Counted from the first letter of the stretch, positions 8,688-17,357 are shown. The stretch is DNA of 64,000 bases from Marinimicrococcus sp033875255 (GCA_033875255.1 JAWZSN010000001.1:62001-126000), one strand, 5' to 3'. Notes: generated by a model from the letters alone, not told the origin. Numbers and translations are program-made.

Positions 8688-9803
8688 CTAGAGCAGCACC
8701 AGATCGTCGCGGTGGATCATCACCTCGCGGCCGCGATAGCCCAGCAGGGCCTCGATCTCGGCGGTCCGGCGGCCGGCGATGCGGCAGGCCTCGGGCGCGT
8801 CGTAGGCGCACAGGCCCTTGGCCAGCGCCCGTCCCTCGGGTGTGCGCACGAGCACCGCGTCGCCGCGCTCGAAGGCGCCCTCGACCCGGGTGACGCCGGC
8901 CGGCAGCAGGCTCGAGCCGCGCCGCAGGGCGGCGACCGCCCCGGCATCGACGTGGACCGATCCCATCACCCCGAGCGAGCCGCTGATCCAGTCCTTGCGG
9001 GCGCCCATGAGGCTGGTCTGGGCCGGGAAGAGGGTGCAGCGTCCGCCGTTCTCGAGGGCCGAGAGGGGGCGCTCGAGCGTGCCCTTGCCCAGCACCACGG
9101 TGCAGCCCGAGCGGGTCGCGATCCGGGCGGCCTCGAGCTTGCTCACCATGCCGCCGGTGCCGACCGCGCTCACCGAGCCGCCGGCCATGGCCTCGATCTC
9201 CGGCGTCACCGTCGCGACCACCGGCAGATGCCGGGCCGCGGGGTCGCTGGCCGGGTTGGCCGTATAGAGCCCGTCGACGTCGGAGAGCAGGACCAGGGTC
9301 TCGGCGCTGGCCATGACGGCGACGCGGGCCGAGAGGCGGTCATTGTCGCCGAAGCGGATCTCGGCGGTGCCCACCGTGTCGTTCTCGTTGACCACCGGCA
9401 CCGCCCCCAGACGCAGCAGGGTGGCGAGCGTGGCGCGGCCGTTGAGATAGCGGCGCCGGCTCTCGGTATCCTCCAGGGTGATCAGGATCTGCGCGGTGGT
9501 GAGCCCGACCCCGGCCAGGCTCTCCTGCCAGCCGCGGGCCAGCAGGATCTGCCCGGCGGCGGCGGCTGCCTGCTTCTCCTCGAGCTTGACGGGCCGGCGC
9601 GCCAGGCCCAGCGCCCGCCAGCCGAGCGCGATGGCGCCGGAGGTCACGACCATGACCTCCTGGCCGCGGCCGCGCAGCCGGGCGATGTCCTGGGCCAGGG
9701 CGTCGAGCCAGAGGCGGCGCAGGCTGCCATCCTCGCGGACCAGCAGCGAGGAGCCGATCTTGACGGTCAGCCGGGAGGCCCGCAGGGCTTCGCCGGCGCT
9801 CAT
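8688..9803 (-). CDS. proB: Glutamate 5-kinase ProB
   Basis: ProB phosphorylates glutamate in the first, proline-inhibited step of proline synthesis. The 371-residue protein has an amino-acid-kinase domain (LTVKIGSSLL, then VVTSGAIALG, VVNENDTV and FGDNDRLSA, and the GTGGMVSKLEAA loop near 215) followed by a C-terminal PUA domain ending REVMIHRDDLVLL. The start at ATG 9803 overlaps the obgE stop as ATGA, a 4-base overlap indicating translational coupling. The reading frame stays open further upstream, inside obgE, but only as a shadow. Confidence 0.95.
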   Translation of the reverse strand: MSAGEALRASRLTVKIGSSLLVREDGSLRRLWLDALAQDIARLRGRGQEVMVVTSGAIALGWRALGLARRPVKLEEKQAAAAAGQILLARGWQESLAGVGLTTAQILITLEDTESRRRYLNGRATLATLLRLGAVPVVNENDTVGTAEIRFGDNDRLSARVAVMASAETLVLLSDVDGLYTANPASDPAARHLPVVATVTPEIEAMAGGSVSAVGTGGMVSKLEAARIATRSGCTVVLGKGTLERPLSALENGGRCTLFPAQTSLMGARKDWISGSLGVMGSVHVDAGAVAALRRGSSLLPAGVTRVEGAFERGDAVLVRTPEGRALAKGLCAYDAPEACRIAGRRTAEIEALLGYRGREVMIHRDDLVLL

Positions 9804-10831
9804 ACCTCGCGGCGCTCCGCGAGCTGCTCCCGCTCCGCACGGCGCCGCTCGCGCACCAGCTCGAGCGCCTCGCCGAGCACCGGTCGCGTCCCCTTGCCGC
9901 TCGCTGCCGAGACGCGGTGGACGGGCCGGCGGGCGGCTTCGGCGAGAAGCTGGGCCTGCTCTTCCAGGCTGTCCTCGTCGAGGGCGTCGCACTTGCTCAG
10001 GCACACGATCTCCGGCTTGTCGCCGAGGTCGTGGCCATAGGCGAGCAGCTCCGCCCGCACCGTGCGGTAGGCGTCGGCGACGTCTTCCTGGGTGGCATCC
10101 ACCAGGTGGACGAGCACGCTGCAGCGCTCGACATGGCCGAGGAAGCGGTCGCCCAGCCCCTTGCCCTCGTGGGCCCCCTCGATCAGCCCGGGGATGTCGG
10201 CCATGACGAAGCCGTCATCGTCGAACTCGATGGTGCCGAGCTTGGGCTCCAGGGTGGTGAACGGGTAGTCGCCGATCTTGGGGCGCGCCCGGCTCACCGC
10301 CGAGAGGAAGGTCGACTTGCCGGCATTGGGCAGGCCGACGAGCCCGGCATCGGCCAGGAGCTTGAGCTTGAGCCACACCCAGCGCTCCTCGCCGGGCCAG
10401 CCCGGCTCGGCCCGCCTTGGCGCGCGGTTGGTCGAGGACTTGAAGTGGATGTTGCCGCGTCCGCCGTCGCCGCCGCGGGCCAGCACGATCTCCTGGCCCG
10501 GCTCGGTCATGTCGGCGATCAGGGTCTCGCCGTCCTCGGCCAGTATCTGGGTGCCGACCGGCAGCTTGAGCAGCACGTCGTCACCGGTCTTGCCCGTGCG
10601 CTGCCGGCCCATGCCGTGCATGCCCCGCTGGGCCTTGAAGTGCTGCTTGTAGCGGAAGTCGATCAGGGTATTCAGATCGTCGACACAGCGGGCGATGACA
10701 TGGCCGCCACGGCCGCCGTCACCACCGTCCGGGCCACCGAACTCGATGTACTTCTCACGGCGGAAGCTGATGCTGCCGGCACCGCCATCCCCGCTCTTGA
10801 GCCAGATCTTCGCTGAATCGAGAAATCTCAT
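9800..10831 (-). CDS. obgE: GTPase ObgE/CgtA
   Basis: An essential GTPase acting in late 50S assembly and stress control. The 343-residue protein has the glycine-rich Obg fold (residues 1-160: SGDGGAGSISFRREKYIEFGGPDGGDGG and ARGGDGGRGN). A G domain follows with Walker A GLPNAGKST, switch-I YPFTTLEP, G3 DIPGLIEGAHEG and G4 LSKCD in place of the usual NKxD form. A short basic tail ends the protein. It lies downstream of rpmA as in most bacteria, but an intrinsic terminator sits directly before its start codon. Confidence 0.96.
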   Translation of the reverse strand: MRFLDSAKIWLKSGDGGAGSISFRREKYIEFGGPDGGDGGRGGHVIARCVDDLNTLIDFRYKQHFKAQRGMHGMGRQRTGKTGDDVLLKLPVGTQILAEDGETLIADMTEPGQEIVLARGGDGGRGNIHFKSSTNRAPRRAEPGWPGEERWVWLKLKLLADAGLVGLPNAGKSTFLSAVSRARPKIGDYPFTTLEPKLGTIEFDDDGFVMADIPGLIEGAHEGKGLGDRFLGHVERCSVLVHLVDATQEDVADAYRTVRAELLAYGHDLGDKPEIVCLSKCDALDEDSLEEQAQLLAEAARRPVHRVSAASGKGTRPVLGEALELVRERRRAEREQLAERREV

Positions 10832-10835
10832 GACG

Positions 10836-10866
10836 AAAAAAGGGGAAAGGCGTCGACCTTTCCCCT
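10836..10866 (-). terminator. Intrinsic terminator between rpmA and obgE
   Basis: A perfect 10-bp stem (AGGGGAAAGG at 10841-10850 and its complement at 10857-10866) with a 6-base loop is followed on the minus strand by a run of six T ending four bases before the obgE ATG. This is a textbook Rho-independent terminator for the rplU-rpmA transcript, and the stem occupies the region where the obgE Shine-Dalgarno would be expected. Confidence 0.8.
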
Positions 10867-10897
10867 TCCTCCAAAAAAGGTGTGCTGCAGGGCCCGA

Positions 10898-11167
10898 TTA
10901 CTCGGCCGCCTGGGCCTCCGAGACGACGCTCACATAGGAGCGGCCGTCGCGCGCCCGCTTGAAGGCGACGCGGCCCTCGGACATCGCGAAGATGGTGTAG
11001 TCGCGACCCAGGCCCACATTGGTGCCGGGATGCCACTTGGTGCCACGCTGCCGGATGATGATGTTGCCCGGGACAACCTGCTCGCCGCCGAACTTCTTGA
11101 CGCCGAGGCGCTTGCCCTCGGTATCGCGGCCGTTGCGCGAGCTGCCGCCGGCTTTCTTATGTGCCAT
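10898..11167 (-). CDS. rpmA: 50S ribosomal protein L27
   Basis: 89 residues of canonical L27, a 50S protein whose N-terminal tail reaches the peptidyl-transferase centre. The start MAHKKAGGSSRNGRD is the standard tail of proteobacteria, with no Firmicutes-type cleaved extension. GGEQVVPGNIIIRQRGTKWHPG and GLGRDYTIFA follow. It lies 23 bases downstream of rplU with a clear AGGAGA-type ribosome site. Confidence 0.98.
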   Translation of the reverse strand: MAHKKAGGSSRNGRDTEGKRLGVKKFGGEQVVPGNIIIRQRGTKWHPGTNVGLGRDYTIFAMSEGRVAFKRARDGRSYVSVVSEAQAAE

Positions 11168-11190
11168 GGCTCAACTCTCCTTTTTGAGAC

Positions 11191-11508
11191 TTACGCCGAG
11201 GCGATGTCGGTGATGCGGAGCACCGTCAGGTCCTGCCGATGGCCGGTCCGACGACGGGAATTCTTGCGGCGGCGCTTCTTGAAGACGATGAGCTTGGGCC
11301 CACGGGTCTGCTCCAGCACGGTCGCCGACACCTTGGCACCGGCAACGAGCGGCGCACCGATCGCCAGCTCCTGGCCCTCGCCGCCCAGCATCAGCACCTG
11401 GTCGAGCTCGACGATGCTGCCTGCCTCGGCCTCGAGGCGCTCGACCTTGATCACGTCGTTGGTGGCGACGCGGTACTGTTTGCCGCCGGTCTTGATCACT
11501 GCGTACAT
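11191..11508 (-). CDS. rplU: 50S ribosomal protein L21
   Basis: 105 residues. The start MYAVIKTGGKQYRV and the basic FKKRRRKNSRRRTGHRQ segment define L21, which binds 23S rRNA with L20. The frame is open for 14 more codons upstream, but the family always starts at MYAVI. It is the first gene of the operon, with a promoter 77 bases upstream. Confidence 0.97.
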   Translation of the reverse strand: MYAVIKTGGKQYRVATNDVIKVERLEAEAGSIVELDQVLMLGGEGQELAIGAPLVAGAKVSATVLEQTRGPKLIVFKKRRRKNSRRRTGHRQDLTVLRITDIASA

Positions 11509-11584
11509 GAGTTTTCGCCAGACAGGCTGGAATGAGGACGCGAGCAGCACGCCGTCTGTCGAGCTGCCCTCAGACGCGAGCGCG

Positions 11585-11612
11585 GACTATAGAGACGAAG
11601 CCGCACGAGTCA
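11585..11612 (-). promoter_or_regulatory. Sigma-70 type promoter of the rplU operon
   Basis: On the minus strand, TTGACT (11612-11607), a 16-base spacer and TATAGT (11590-11585) lie 77 bases before the rplU start. Both hexamers match the consensus at 5 of 6 positions, unusually good for a genome this GC-rich. Confidence 0.7.
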
Positions 11613-11629
11613 ACTGCCGCAAGGCGCGC

Positions 11630-12085
11630 TCAGCCTGCGGCAAGGCCGAGACGTTCCAGGGCCCGGTAACGGGCCTGCGCGCTCTCCTTGCCGCTCACAT
11701 AGAGCAGACCGGCCACGCGCCGCAACAGGCTGTCCTCCAAAGCGGCCAGCTCGCCGTCGGCATAGGCGATCTCCCAGAGCATCTCCATGACGGCGATCCT
11801 GCCGTCATGATCGAGCCTTTCCTTGAGCGCGCTGGTGAAACCGTGCCAGTCGACGCTCTCGTCGGCGGCGCGCTCGGCCTCGTCCAGCAGGCTCGCCGCC
11901 AGATCCGGCGCAAGGCCGAAGCGCTGCTCGAGGAGCATGGCGATCCGCTCCCGCTCGTGCGGCTCGAATCGGCCGTCGAGACGGGCAGCCTCGACCATCA
12001 GCGCCGCGGCGGCGAGCTGCTCGGGAGCGACGGGCGGGCTTTCCTGGCGCCGCTGCGGGAAGATCAGGTCCAAAAGTCGCTGCAT
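11630..12085 (-). CDS. TerB-like (tellurite resistance family) protein
   Basis: 151 residues starting MQRLLDLIF. The helical body (LAAAALMVEAARLDGRFEPHERERIAMLLEQRF, then MEMLWEIAYADGELAALEDSLLRRVAGLL) is the TerB/DUF533 fold, with two similar halves that each carry an acidic D-G-x-(F/L)-x-x-x-E pattern thought to bind metal. Its cellular role is unsettled, and no other ter genes are nearby. It follows the molybdopterin oxidoreductase on the same strand by 31 bases, so the two may be co-transcribed. The rplU promoter begins just downstream. Confidence 0.8.
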   Translation of the reverse strand: MQRLLDLIFPQRRQESPPVAPEQLAAAALMVEAARLDGRFEPHERERIAMLLEQRFGLAPDLAASLLDEAERAADESVDWHGFTSALKERLDHDGRIAVMEMLWEIAYADGELAALEDSLLRRVAGLLYVSGKESAQARYRALERLGLAAG

Positions 12086-12116
12086 CGCACGGAACTGGTT
12101 CGCCGCGACGCCGCCG

Positions 12117-14228
12117 TCAAGCCGGGGCGCGCTCGAGCGCCGGGACGGCCTGCGTCGCCGCGTCGCGGTCCTGCACGGCCTCCAGCCACACGGCGGTGTC
12201 GTGCACGGCCGCGCCGCCATTGGGCGGTGCCGGATCCGCGCCGAGCAACAGGTTGATGCCCACACCGTCCTGCCAGTGGCGGTTCGGCCAGATGCTTTCC
12301 ACCACGATCGTGTCGCGATGCTGCCCCTCGCGCGGCGCTGCATGGAGCGTCACCGAGCCACGCTCGTTGCCCAACCGGACGGCAGCGCCCTCGGCAAGCC
12401 CGAACTGGGCCATGACGTCGGGATGGAGAAAGGCGGTCGGCCGCCCCTCGCGCTTTCGCGAGGTCGGCATCTCGGTGAAGGTGGAGTTGAGAAACTGCCG
12501 GGCAGGGGCTGCCACCAGCCGGAACGGCTTTTGCGGGCTCACCTCGTCGATCAGCGCCAGATGGTCCGGCAATACCGGCATCTTCGCATGCCAGGGGCCG
12601 AGCGAGGCCCAGTCGGGCCTGAAACGGAAGCGGCCGTCGGGGGTGGGGAAGCCTTCCAGATGATGCGCCGTCGCGAAGTCCGGCACCACGTCCCAGCCGC
12701 CGGCCTCGAAGATGGTCGAGGCATCGGGCCAGCCCGAGCGCCGGCACAGGTCGTCGATCAGCTCCCACGCGCTCATCGCGAAGCCCGGATGCGCCGCGCC
12801 CAGGCGACGGGCGAGGCCGGCGATGACCTCGTGGTTGGAGCGGCATTCACCCTGCGGCTCGAAGATCTTCCTGGCGATCTGGATGCGCGAGTGGGCGGCC
12901 GCCTGGTAGATGTCGTCATGCTCGAGGAACATGGTGGCCGGCAGCACGATGTCGGCCATCCGCGCCGTGTCGGTCATGAACTGCTCGTGCACCGCGACGA
13001 ACAGGTCCTCGCGGGCGAAACCCTCGTGCACCTTGCCCAGATCGGGCGCCACGCACATCGGGTTGGTGTTCTGGATGAAGAGCGCATGGACCGGCCCGCC
13101 GCCTTCCAGCGCGTCGGCGTCGCCGGCGAGGATCGGGCCGATCCGCGACTGATCGAGAACACGCACCGCCGGATCGACGGCGTCGAGCCCCTCGATCAGC
13201 GTCTTGTCCCAGCGATAGAGCTCGCCGAAATTGTAGAGGGCGCCGCCACCCGCATGCTGCCAGGCGCCGGTGACCACCGGCAGGCACGACGCCGCGTGCA
13301 TGGCGGCCGCCCCGTTGCGCTGCCGGGTGAAGCCGTAGCCCAGCCGCAGGAAGGCGCGCTTCGTGCCGCCATAGAGCCGGGCGAAGCTCTCGATGGTCTC
13401 GACGCCAAGGCCGGTGATCGCCGAGGCCCATTCGGGCGTGCGGCTCTCCAGATGGCGCTCGAGCTCCTCGGGCGCGTCGCTCATCCGCGCCAGGTACTCG
13501 CGGTCGGCGAAGCCTTCCCTGAAGAGCACATGCATGACCGCGCAGGCCAGCGCGCCGTCGGTGCCGGGCCGGAGCGCCAGGTGCAGGTCCGCCTGCTCGG
13601 CGGTGGCCGAGCGGTAGGGATCCACCACCACGAGCCTGGCGCCGCGCTCCTTACGGGCCCGGGCGATGTGGGTCATCATGTTGACGTGGGTGTGGACCGG
13701 GTTGCAGCCCCACACCACCACGAGATCGCTGTGCTGGGCGATCTCCAGTGCCGGCACGCCCCAGCGCTTGCCGTGACCGGCCTTGAAGCCGGTGTCGGAC
13801 AGCATCACGCAGATCGTGCTCTTGAAGCGCGAGTAGCCGAGCGCGTGGGTCAGCCGGTTGATCCCGTCGCGCTGCACGAGGCCCATCGTGCCGGCATACC
13901 AGTAGGGCCAGACGGCCTCGCGCCCGTGACGCCGTGCCGCCCGCTCCAACCCCGCGGCCACCTCGTCCAGCGCGTCATCCCAGGAGATCCGCTCGAACGC
14001 GCCGGAGCCCTTCGCACCCTTGCGGCGCAGCGGGTGCATCAGCCGCTCGGGGTGGTGGAAGCGCTCGTGGTAGCGGGCGACCTTGGCGCAGATCACCCCT
14101 GCGGTGAACGGGTTGCGCTGCGAGCCCCGGACCTTGCCGAGCCGTCCGTCGGGCCGCTTCTCGACCTCGAGCGCGCAGACGCTCGGGCAGTCGTGGGGAC
14201 AGACGGAGGGATGGAACGTGTCGGTCAT
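12117..14228 (-). CDS. Molybdopterin-dependent oxidoreductase (DMSO-reductase superfamily)
   Basis: 703 residues. The N-terminal cluster motif Cys10-x3-Cys14-x3-Cys18-x28-Cys47 binds one 4Fe-4S cluster. Domains typical of the superfamily follow: VVWGCNPVHTH, VVVDPYRSATAEQADLHLALRPGTD near residue 200, FIQNTNPMCVAPD near 385, DIVLPATMFLEHDD near 430, and a C-terminal molydopterin-dinucleotide-binding domain (VRLGNERGSVTL). There is no twin-arginine leader, so it is cytoplasmic. No partner Fe-S or membrane subunit and no molybdenum cofactor gene lies nearby. Substrate is unknown; the closest-looking family is the BisC-like group often annotated only as molybdopterin oxidoreductase. I chose ATG 14228 because the Cys motif follows at the usual distance. 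Confidence 0.85.
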   Translation of the reverse strand: MTDTFHPSVCPHDCPSVCALEVEKRPDGRLGKVRGSQRNPFTAGVICAKVARYHERFHHPERLMHPLRRKGAKGSGAFERISWDDALDEVAAGLERAARRHGREAVWPYWYAGTMGLVQRDGINRLTHALGYSRFKSTICVMLSDTGFKAGHGKRWGVPALEIAQHSDLVVVWGCNPVHTHVNMMTHIARARKERGARLVVVDPYRSATAEQADLHLALRPGTDGALACAVMHVLFREGFADREYLARMSDAPEELERHLESRTPEWASAITGLGVETIESFARLYGGTKRAFLRLGYGFTRQRNGAAAMHAASCLPVVTGAWQHAGGGALYNFGELYRWDKTLIEGLDAVDPAVRVLDQSRIGPILAGDADALEGGGPVHALFIQNTNPMCVAPDLGKVHEGFAREDLFVAVHEQFMTDTARMADIVLPATMFLEHDDIYQAAAHSRIQIARKIFEPQGECRSNHEVIAGLARRLGAAHPGFAMSAWELIDDLCRRSGWPDASTIFEAGGWDVVPDFATAHHLEGFPTPDGRFRFRPDWASLGPWHAKMPVLPDHLALIDEVSPQKPFRLVAAPARQFLNSTFTEMPTSRKREGRPTAFLHPDVMAQFGLAEGAAVRLGNERGSVTLHAAPREGQHRDTIVVESIWPNRHWQDGVGINLLLGADPAPPNGGAAVHDTAVWLEAVQDRDAATQAVPALERAPA

Positions 14229-14328
14229 GGGAGGAAGGCTCCGGGCGGCTTGCCGGCTGGCTGCGGGCAACGATGCTCCAGATGGCCCTGTCACGCCACC
14301 GTGATTTTATGGCGGCCGCGAGCGGCGC

Positions 14329-14979
14329 CTAGCCGACCGCGATCGCCCTATCGACCGTGCGGCGCAGCGCTCGCGCCGCGGCGGCCGGATCGGCTGCCCC
14401 GCAGATCGCCGAGACCACCGCTATTCCGGCGGCACCGGCCTGCATCACGGCGCCTGCGTTGCCAGCGCCGATGCCGCCGATCGCCACTGCGGGCAGGGCC
14501 AGGCGCGCCGCCGCCGCGGCGAGGCCGTCGAGGCCCAGCGGCAAGGCGGCGTCGGCCTTGCTCATGGTGGCGAAGACCGGGCCGAGCCCGACATAGTCGA
14601 TTCCGCGCGGGTCGATCGCGGCGATCTGGTCCTGGTGGGTCACCGAGAGCCCGAGCAGCCGATGCTCGCCCAGAAGGGCCCGCGCCTCGGCGGGCGGCAT
14701 GTCATCTTGTCCCACATGGGCGCCGTCGGCGTCGGCGGCCAGCGCTATGTCGAGCCGGTCGTTGACGATCAGCCGGACGCCGGTGCCGGCCAGCAGCGCC
14801 TTGAGGCGGCGGGCCGCCCCGAGAAGTGCTGCACCCTTGGCGAGCGGGTCGCGGAGCTGGACCAGGGTGACGCCGCCGGCCACTGCCTGGCCCACGATCC
14901 GCTCCAGAGCGGCGCTGGCGGTCAGGCCCGGGTCGGTCACGAGGTAGAGGCGCGGGTCGAGGGGAGGGCGGGTGCTCAC
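14329..14979 (-). CDS. thiE: Thiamine phosphate synthase ThiE
   Basis: ThiE joins the pyrimidine pyrophosphate and thiazole phosphate to make thiamine phosphate. The 216-residue TIM barrel has RLYLVTD at the start, VTLVQLRDPLAKG, LIVNDRLDIALAADADGAHVGQDDM, YVGLGPVFAT and PAVAIGGIG, all standard ThiE motifs. It overlaps the end of thiM by four bases. ThiD, which would supply the pyrimidine, is not in the window. Confidence 0.95.
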   Translation of the reverse strand: MSTRPPLDPRLYLVTDPGLTASAALERIVGQAVAGGVTLVQLRDPLAKGAALLGAARRLKALLAGTGVRLIVNDRLDIALAADADGAHVGQDDMPPAEARALLGEHRLLGLSVTHQDQIAAIDPRGIDYVGLGPVFATMSKADAALPLGLDGLAAAAARLALPAVAIGGIGAGNAGAVMQAGAAGIAVVSAICGAADPAAAARALRRTVDRAIAVG

Positions 14980-15773
14980 GAGATCCGCGCTCCTTCGTCG
15001 AGCTCCGCGGGGCTGAGCCGGTAGAGCTCGTCCAGCAGCCGCGTCTGGAAAAGGCCCGGCCCGACATCGCCCCGGGCGGCGCGCTCGCCGGCGAGGCCCA
15101 GCATCGCCAGCCCGTGGGCGGTGGCCACGAGCGGATCGGGCAGTGCTGCAAGAAAGGCGCCAGCGAGAGCGCTTGCGGTGCAGCCGGTGCCGGTGACCCG
15201 GGTCATCATCGGGTGGCCGTTGGCGATCCGCAGCATGCGGCTGCCGTCGGTCACCAGATCGACCGCGCCGGTCACCGCGACCACGCAGCCGGCGCGCTGC
15301 GCCAGCGCCGTTGCCGCCTGGGCGGCGGCCTCGCTGCCGACGGTGCTGTCGACGCCGCGGGTCAGGTCTCCGGCTTCACCGGCCAGCGCCAGGATCTCGC
15401 TGGCATTGCCGCGCAGGAGGCTCGGACCGAGCGCCAGCAGGCCCAGCGCTGCACGAGTGCGCAGGCCGGTGGCGCCGGCTCCCACCGGATCCAGCACCCA
15501 GGGGCGTCCCGCTCGTCCCGCCGCCAGCGCCGCCAGCCGCATGGCGGCAATCCACGGCTGGTCGAGGGTCCCGATATTGATCACCAGGGCGCCGGCCATG
15601 GCGGCCAGCTCCTCGACCTCGTCGGGAGCGTGCGCCATGACCGGCGAGGCGCCCAGCGCCAGGAGCGCATTGGCCGTGCTGTTCATCACGACATGGTTGG
15701 TGATGTTGTGGACCAGCGGCCGCGCGTCGCGGACCGCTGCGATGGAGCTGCCGGGAGAGCCATGCGCAGGCAA
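14976..15773 (-). CDS. thiM: Hydroxyethylthiazole kinase ThiM
   Basis: ThiM phosphorylates salvaged hydroxyethylthiazole. The 265-residue ribokinase-fold protein shows VHNITNHVVMNSTANALLALGASPVMAHA, WVLDPVGAGATGLR and the catalytic region RVTGTGCTASALAGAF. The start is TTG 15773: AAGGAGG ends five bases before it, and no other in-frame start fits the family N-terminus. With thiE it forms a thiazole-salvage pair. I looked for a TPP riboswitch upstream and did not find one. Confidence 0.94.
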   Translation of the reverse strand: MPAHGSPGSSIAAVRDARPLVHNITNHVVMNSTANALLALGASPVMAHAPDEVEELAAMAGALVINIGTLDQPWIAAMRLAALAAGRAGRPWVLDPVGAGATGLRTRAALGLLALGPSLLRGNASEILALAGEAGDLTRGVDSTVGSEAAAQAATALAQRAGCVVAVTGAVDLVTDGSRMLRIANGHPMMTRVTGTGCTASALAGAFLAALPDPLVATAHGLAMLGLAGERAARGDVGPGLFQTRLLDELYRLSPAELDEGARIS

Positions 15774-15939
15774 CGCATCCTCCTTTCGGGCTGGCGGGAC
15801 GGCTGCAGGCTAGCACGGCGGACGGGCGGAGGCAGGCTCTGCGACGCCGGCAACCTTGGCATGGCTGCCCCGTTTGACGAGCAGCCGGATCGCTCGTCGG
15901 CAGCAGCGGGCGGGCAGGCACCAGGAAGGAGTAGCTCGC

Positions 15940-16650
15940 ATGCGCAAGCTGTTGATCACGTTGGTCTCGGCGCTCGCCATGGCGGTGGGCGCCGCGGCGA
16001 TGGCCGAGGATGCCCAAAAGCCGGAGACGAAGACGCAGCAGCCGGCCGACAAGGCGGCAGGCACTACCGTCGACACCGGCTCGAAGACGGTGACCCTGCC
16101 GAACGCCGGCGCCTCGACCCAGGCCGAGGCGGACAAAGAGGTTCCCGAGGAGAGTGCCGAGGCCGACAAGTCGATACCGAGCCACAGCGGCGCGGCGTCC
16201 GCCGGAGAGGCTGGGTCGGTGACCCCGGGCAAGCCTCTCGACGATGGTGCCGCTACCGCCGAGGCGACCTCGCCGCCGGCGACCGCCGTCGAGCCCTCGA
16301 AGCTGGAGCCGGCGCTGGGCACCCCGGCCCCCGCCGCGACCATGCGCTCCCCGCTGCCGCCCGGCGCAGGCCTCGCCCGTCTCATGAACGCCACCATCGT
16401 CAACGCGGAAGGCGAGGAGATCGCCGAAATCAGGGATTATGTGCTGGGCGCCGATGCCCAGATCGAGCAGGTCGTGATCCAGTTCGGCGACATTCTAGGC
16501 TTCGGCGGCAAGACCACCACGCTCCAGCTGGGCCAGCTCCACGCGACGCCGGGCGAGGAGAACCGCTTCATCGTGAACATGGATAAGGAGGAGCTCAAGG
16601 CGCTGCCGGACTACGAGGAGAAGGACGGCCGCTGGATGACCAAGGGCTGA
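15940..16650 (+). CDS. Secreted PRC-barrel domain protein
   Basis: 236 residues. A signal peptide (MRKLLITLVSALAMAVGAAAMA, cleavage near AMA-ED) is followed by about 110 residues of low-complexity Ala, Glu, Thr and Pro linker. The C-terminal PRC-barrel (residues 145-230) contains LMNATIVNAEGEEIAEIRDYVLG and ends NMDKEELKALPDY. PRC-barrel proteins of this type are periplasmic or envelope-associated and poorly characterised in proteobacteria. AAGGAG precedes the ATG. It is transcribed alone and converges on sodC, with a shared terminator between them. Confidence 0.8.
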   Translation: MRKLLITLVSALAMAVGAAAMAEDAQKPETKTQQPADKAAGTTVDTGSKTVTLPNAGASTQAEADKEVPEESAEADKSIPSHSGAASAGEAGSVTPGKPLDDGAATAEATSPPATAVEPSKLEPALGTPAPAATMRSPLPPGAGLARLMNATIVNAEGEEIAEIRDYVLGADAQIEQVVIQFGDILGFGGKTTTLQLGQLHATPGEENRFIVNMDKEELKALPDYEEKDGRWMTKG

Positions 16651-16678
16651 GCCCGGTCCACGGCCGGGTCTCGACGTA

Positions 16679-16705
16679 AAGGGGCGCGGGCCGGCCGCGC
16701 CCCTT
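16679..16705. terminator. Bidirectional terminator between PRC-barrel gene and sodC
   Basis: An 11-bp stem (AAGGGGCGCGG at 16679-16689 and its complement at 16695-16705) with a 5-base loop lies between two convergent genes. T runs are short on both strands, so efficiency is uncertain. Confidence 0.6.
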
Positions 16706-16737
16706 CCAGTATCCGGGCCGCAAAGAACGCGTTTGGC

Positions 16738-17268
16738 TCAGTCGATGACGCCGCAGACCATGCGCGCGCCGCCACCGCCCAGCGGCTTGGGCTCGTCGCT
16801 GTAATTGTCGCCCCCCGCATGGATCATCAGGGCATGACCCGAGAGCCGCGCCACGTCGTCGATCCGGGGGGCTGTCACCTCGCCCGTGGCGGTGCCGTCC
16901 TGCGCCACCTCGAGGGCGGGCAGGTCGCCCAGATGGCCGTCGCCCTCGGGGCCGGCATGCCGGTTCGTGTTGTCAGGATCCCAGTGACCGCCGGCGGCGA
17001 GACCCGGCACCATGTTGCCGTCCTTGTCCTTCGCTGGCTCGCACGAGCCGTTGGCGTGGACGTGGAAGCCGTGCTGGCCGGGCTCGAGGCCCTTGAGGTC
17101 CGCCTTGAAGACAGCGCCTCTCTCGCCGCCGGTGATCGTGACGGTGCCCACGGGCTCGCCGACGCCCTCGGCGGTGAGACGGTGCATGGTCACGGTCATC
17201 TCGTCGGCGAGGGCGCCGCTGGCAGTGAGCGCCACCGCAGCGGCGCCGAGAAGTGCTGAAACACGCAT
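16738..17268 (-). CDS. sodC: Periplasmic Cu/Zn superoxide dismutase SodC
   Basis: SodC converts superoxide to peroxide and oxygen in the periplasm. 176 residues with a cleavable signal peptide (MRVSALLGAAAVALTASGALA). The copper and zinc ligands are in place: GFHVHANGSC, GGHWDP, HAGPEGDGHLGDLP with the zinc Asp, and HALMIHAGGDNY. The disulfide Cys pairs with the one in RMVCGVI near the C-terminus. The frame is open further upstream, but the signal peptide fixes the start at ATG 17268. Confidence 0.95.
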   Translation of the reverse strand: MRVSALLGAAAVALTASGALADEMTVTMHRLTAEGVGEPVGTVTITGGERGAVFKADLKGLEPGQHGFHVHANGSCEPAKDKDGNMVPGLAAGGHWDPDNTNRHAGPEGDGHLGDLPALEVAQDGTATGEVTAPRIDDVARLSGHALMIHAGGDNYSDEPKPLGGGGARMVCGVID

Positions 17269-17357
17269 GGCTGATGCTTCCTCGTTGTGACCGACATGGA
17301 GGCAAATGCTGCGGCCGCCGTTAGTTCCGGGTCGGCATGGCGGCCGCTGCCTTCCCT

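Noticed and set aside
3953..8893. A plus-strand reading frame of more than 1600 codons opposite proA, GH15 and the MFS gene
   Set aside because: It is the antisense shadow of three well-supported genes in GC-rich DNA. Its sequence is a mixture of Arg, Gly, Ala and His without any family motif.
15774..15939. TPP riboswitch upstream of thiM
   Set aside because: The region lacks the conserved CTGAGA/THI-box core and a suitable paired structure. Only a strong Shine-Dalgarno is present.
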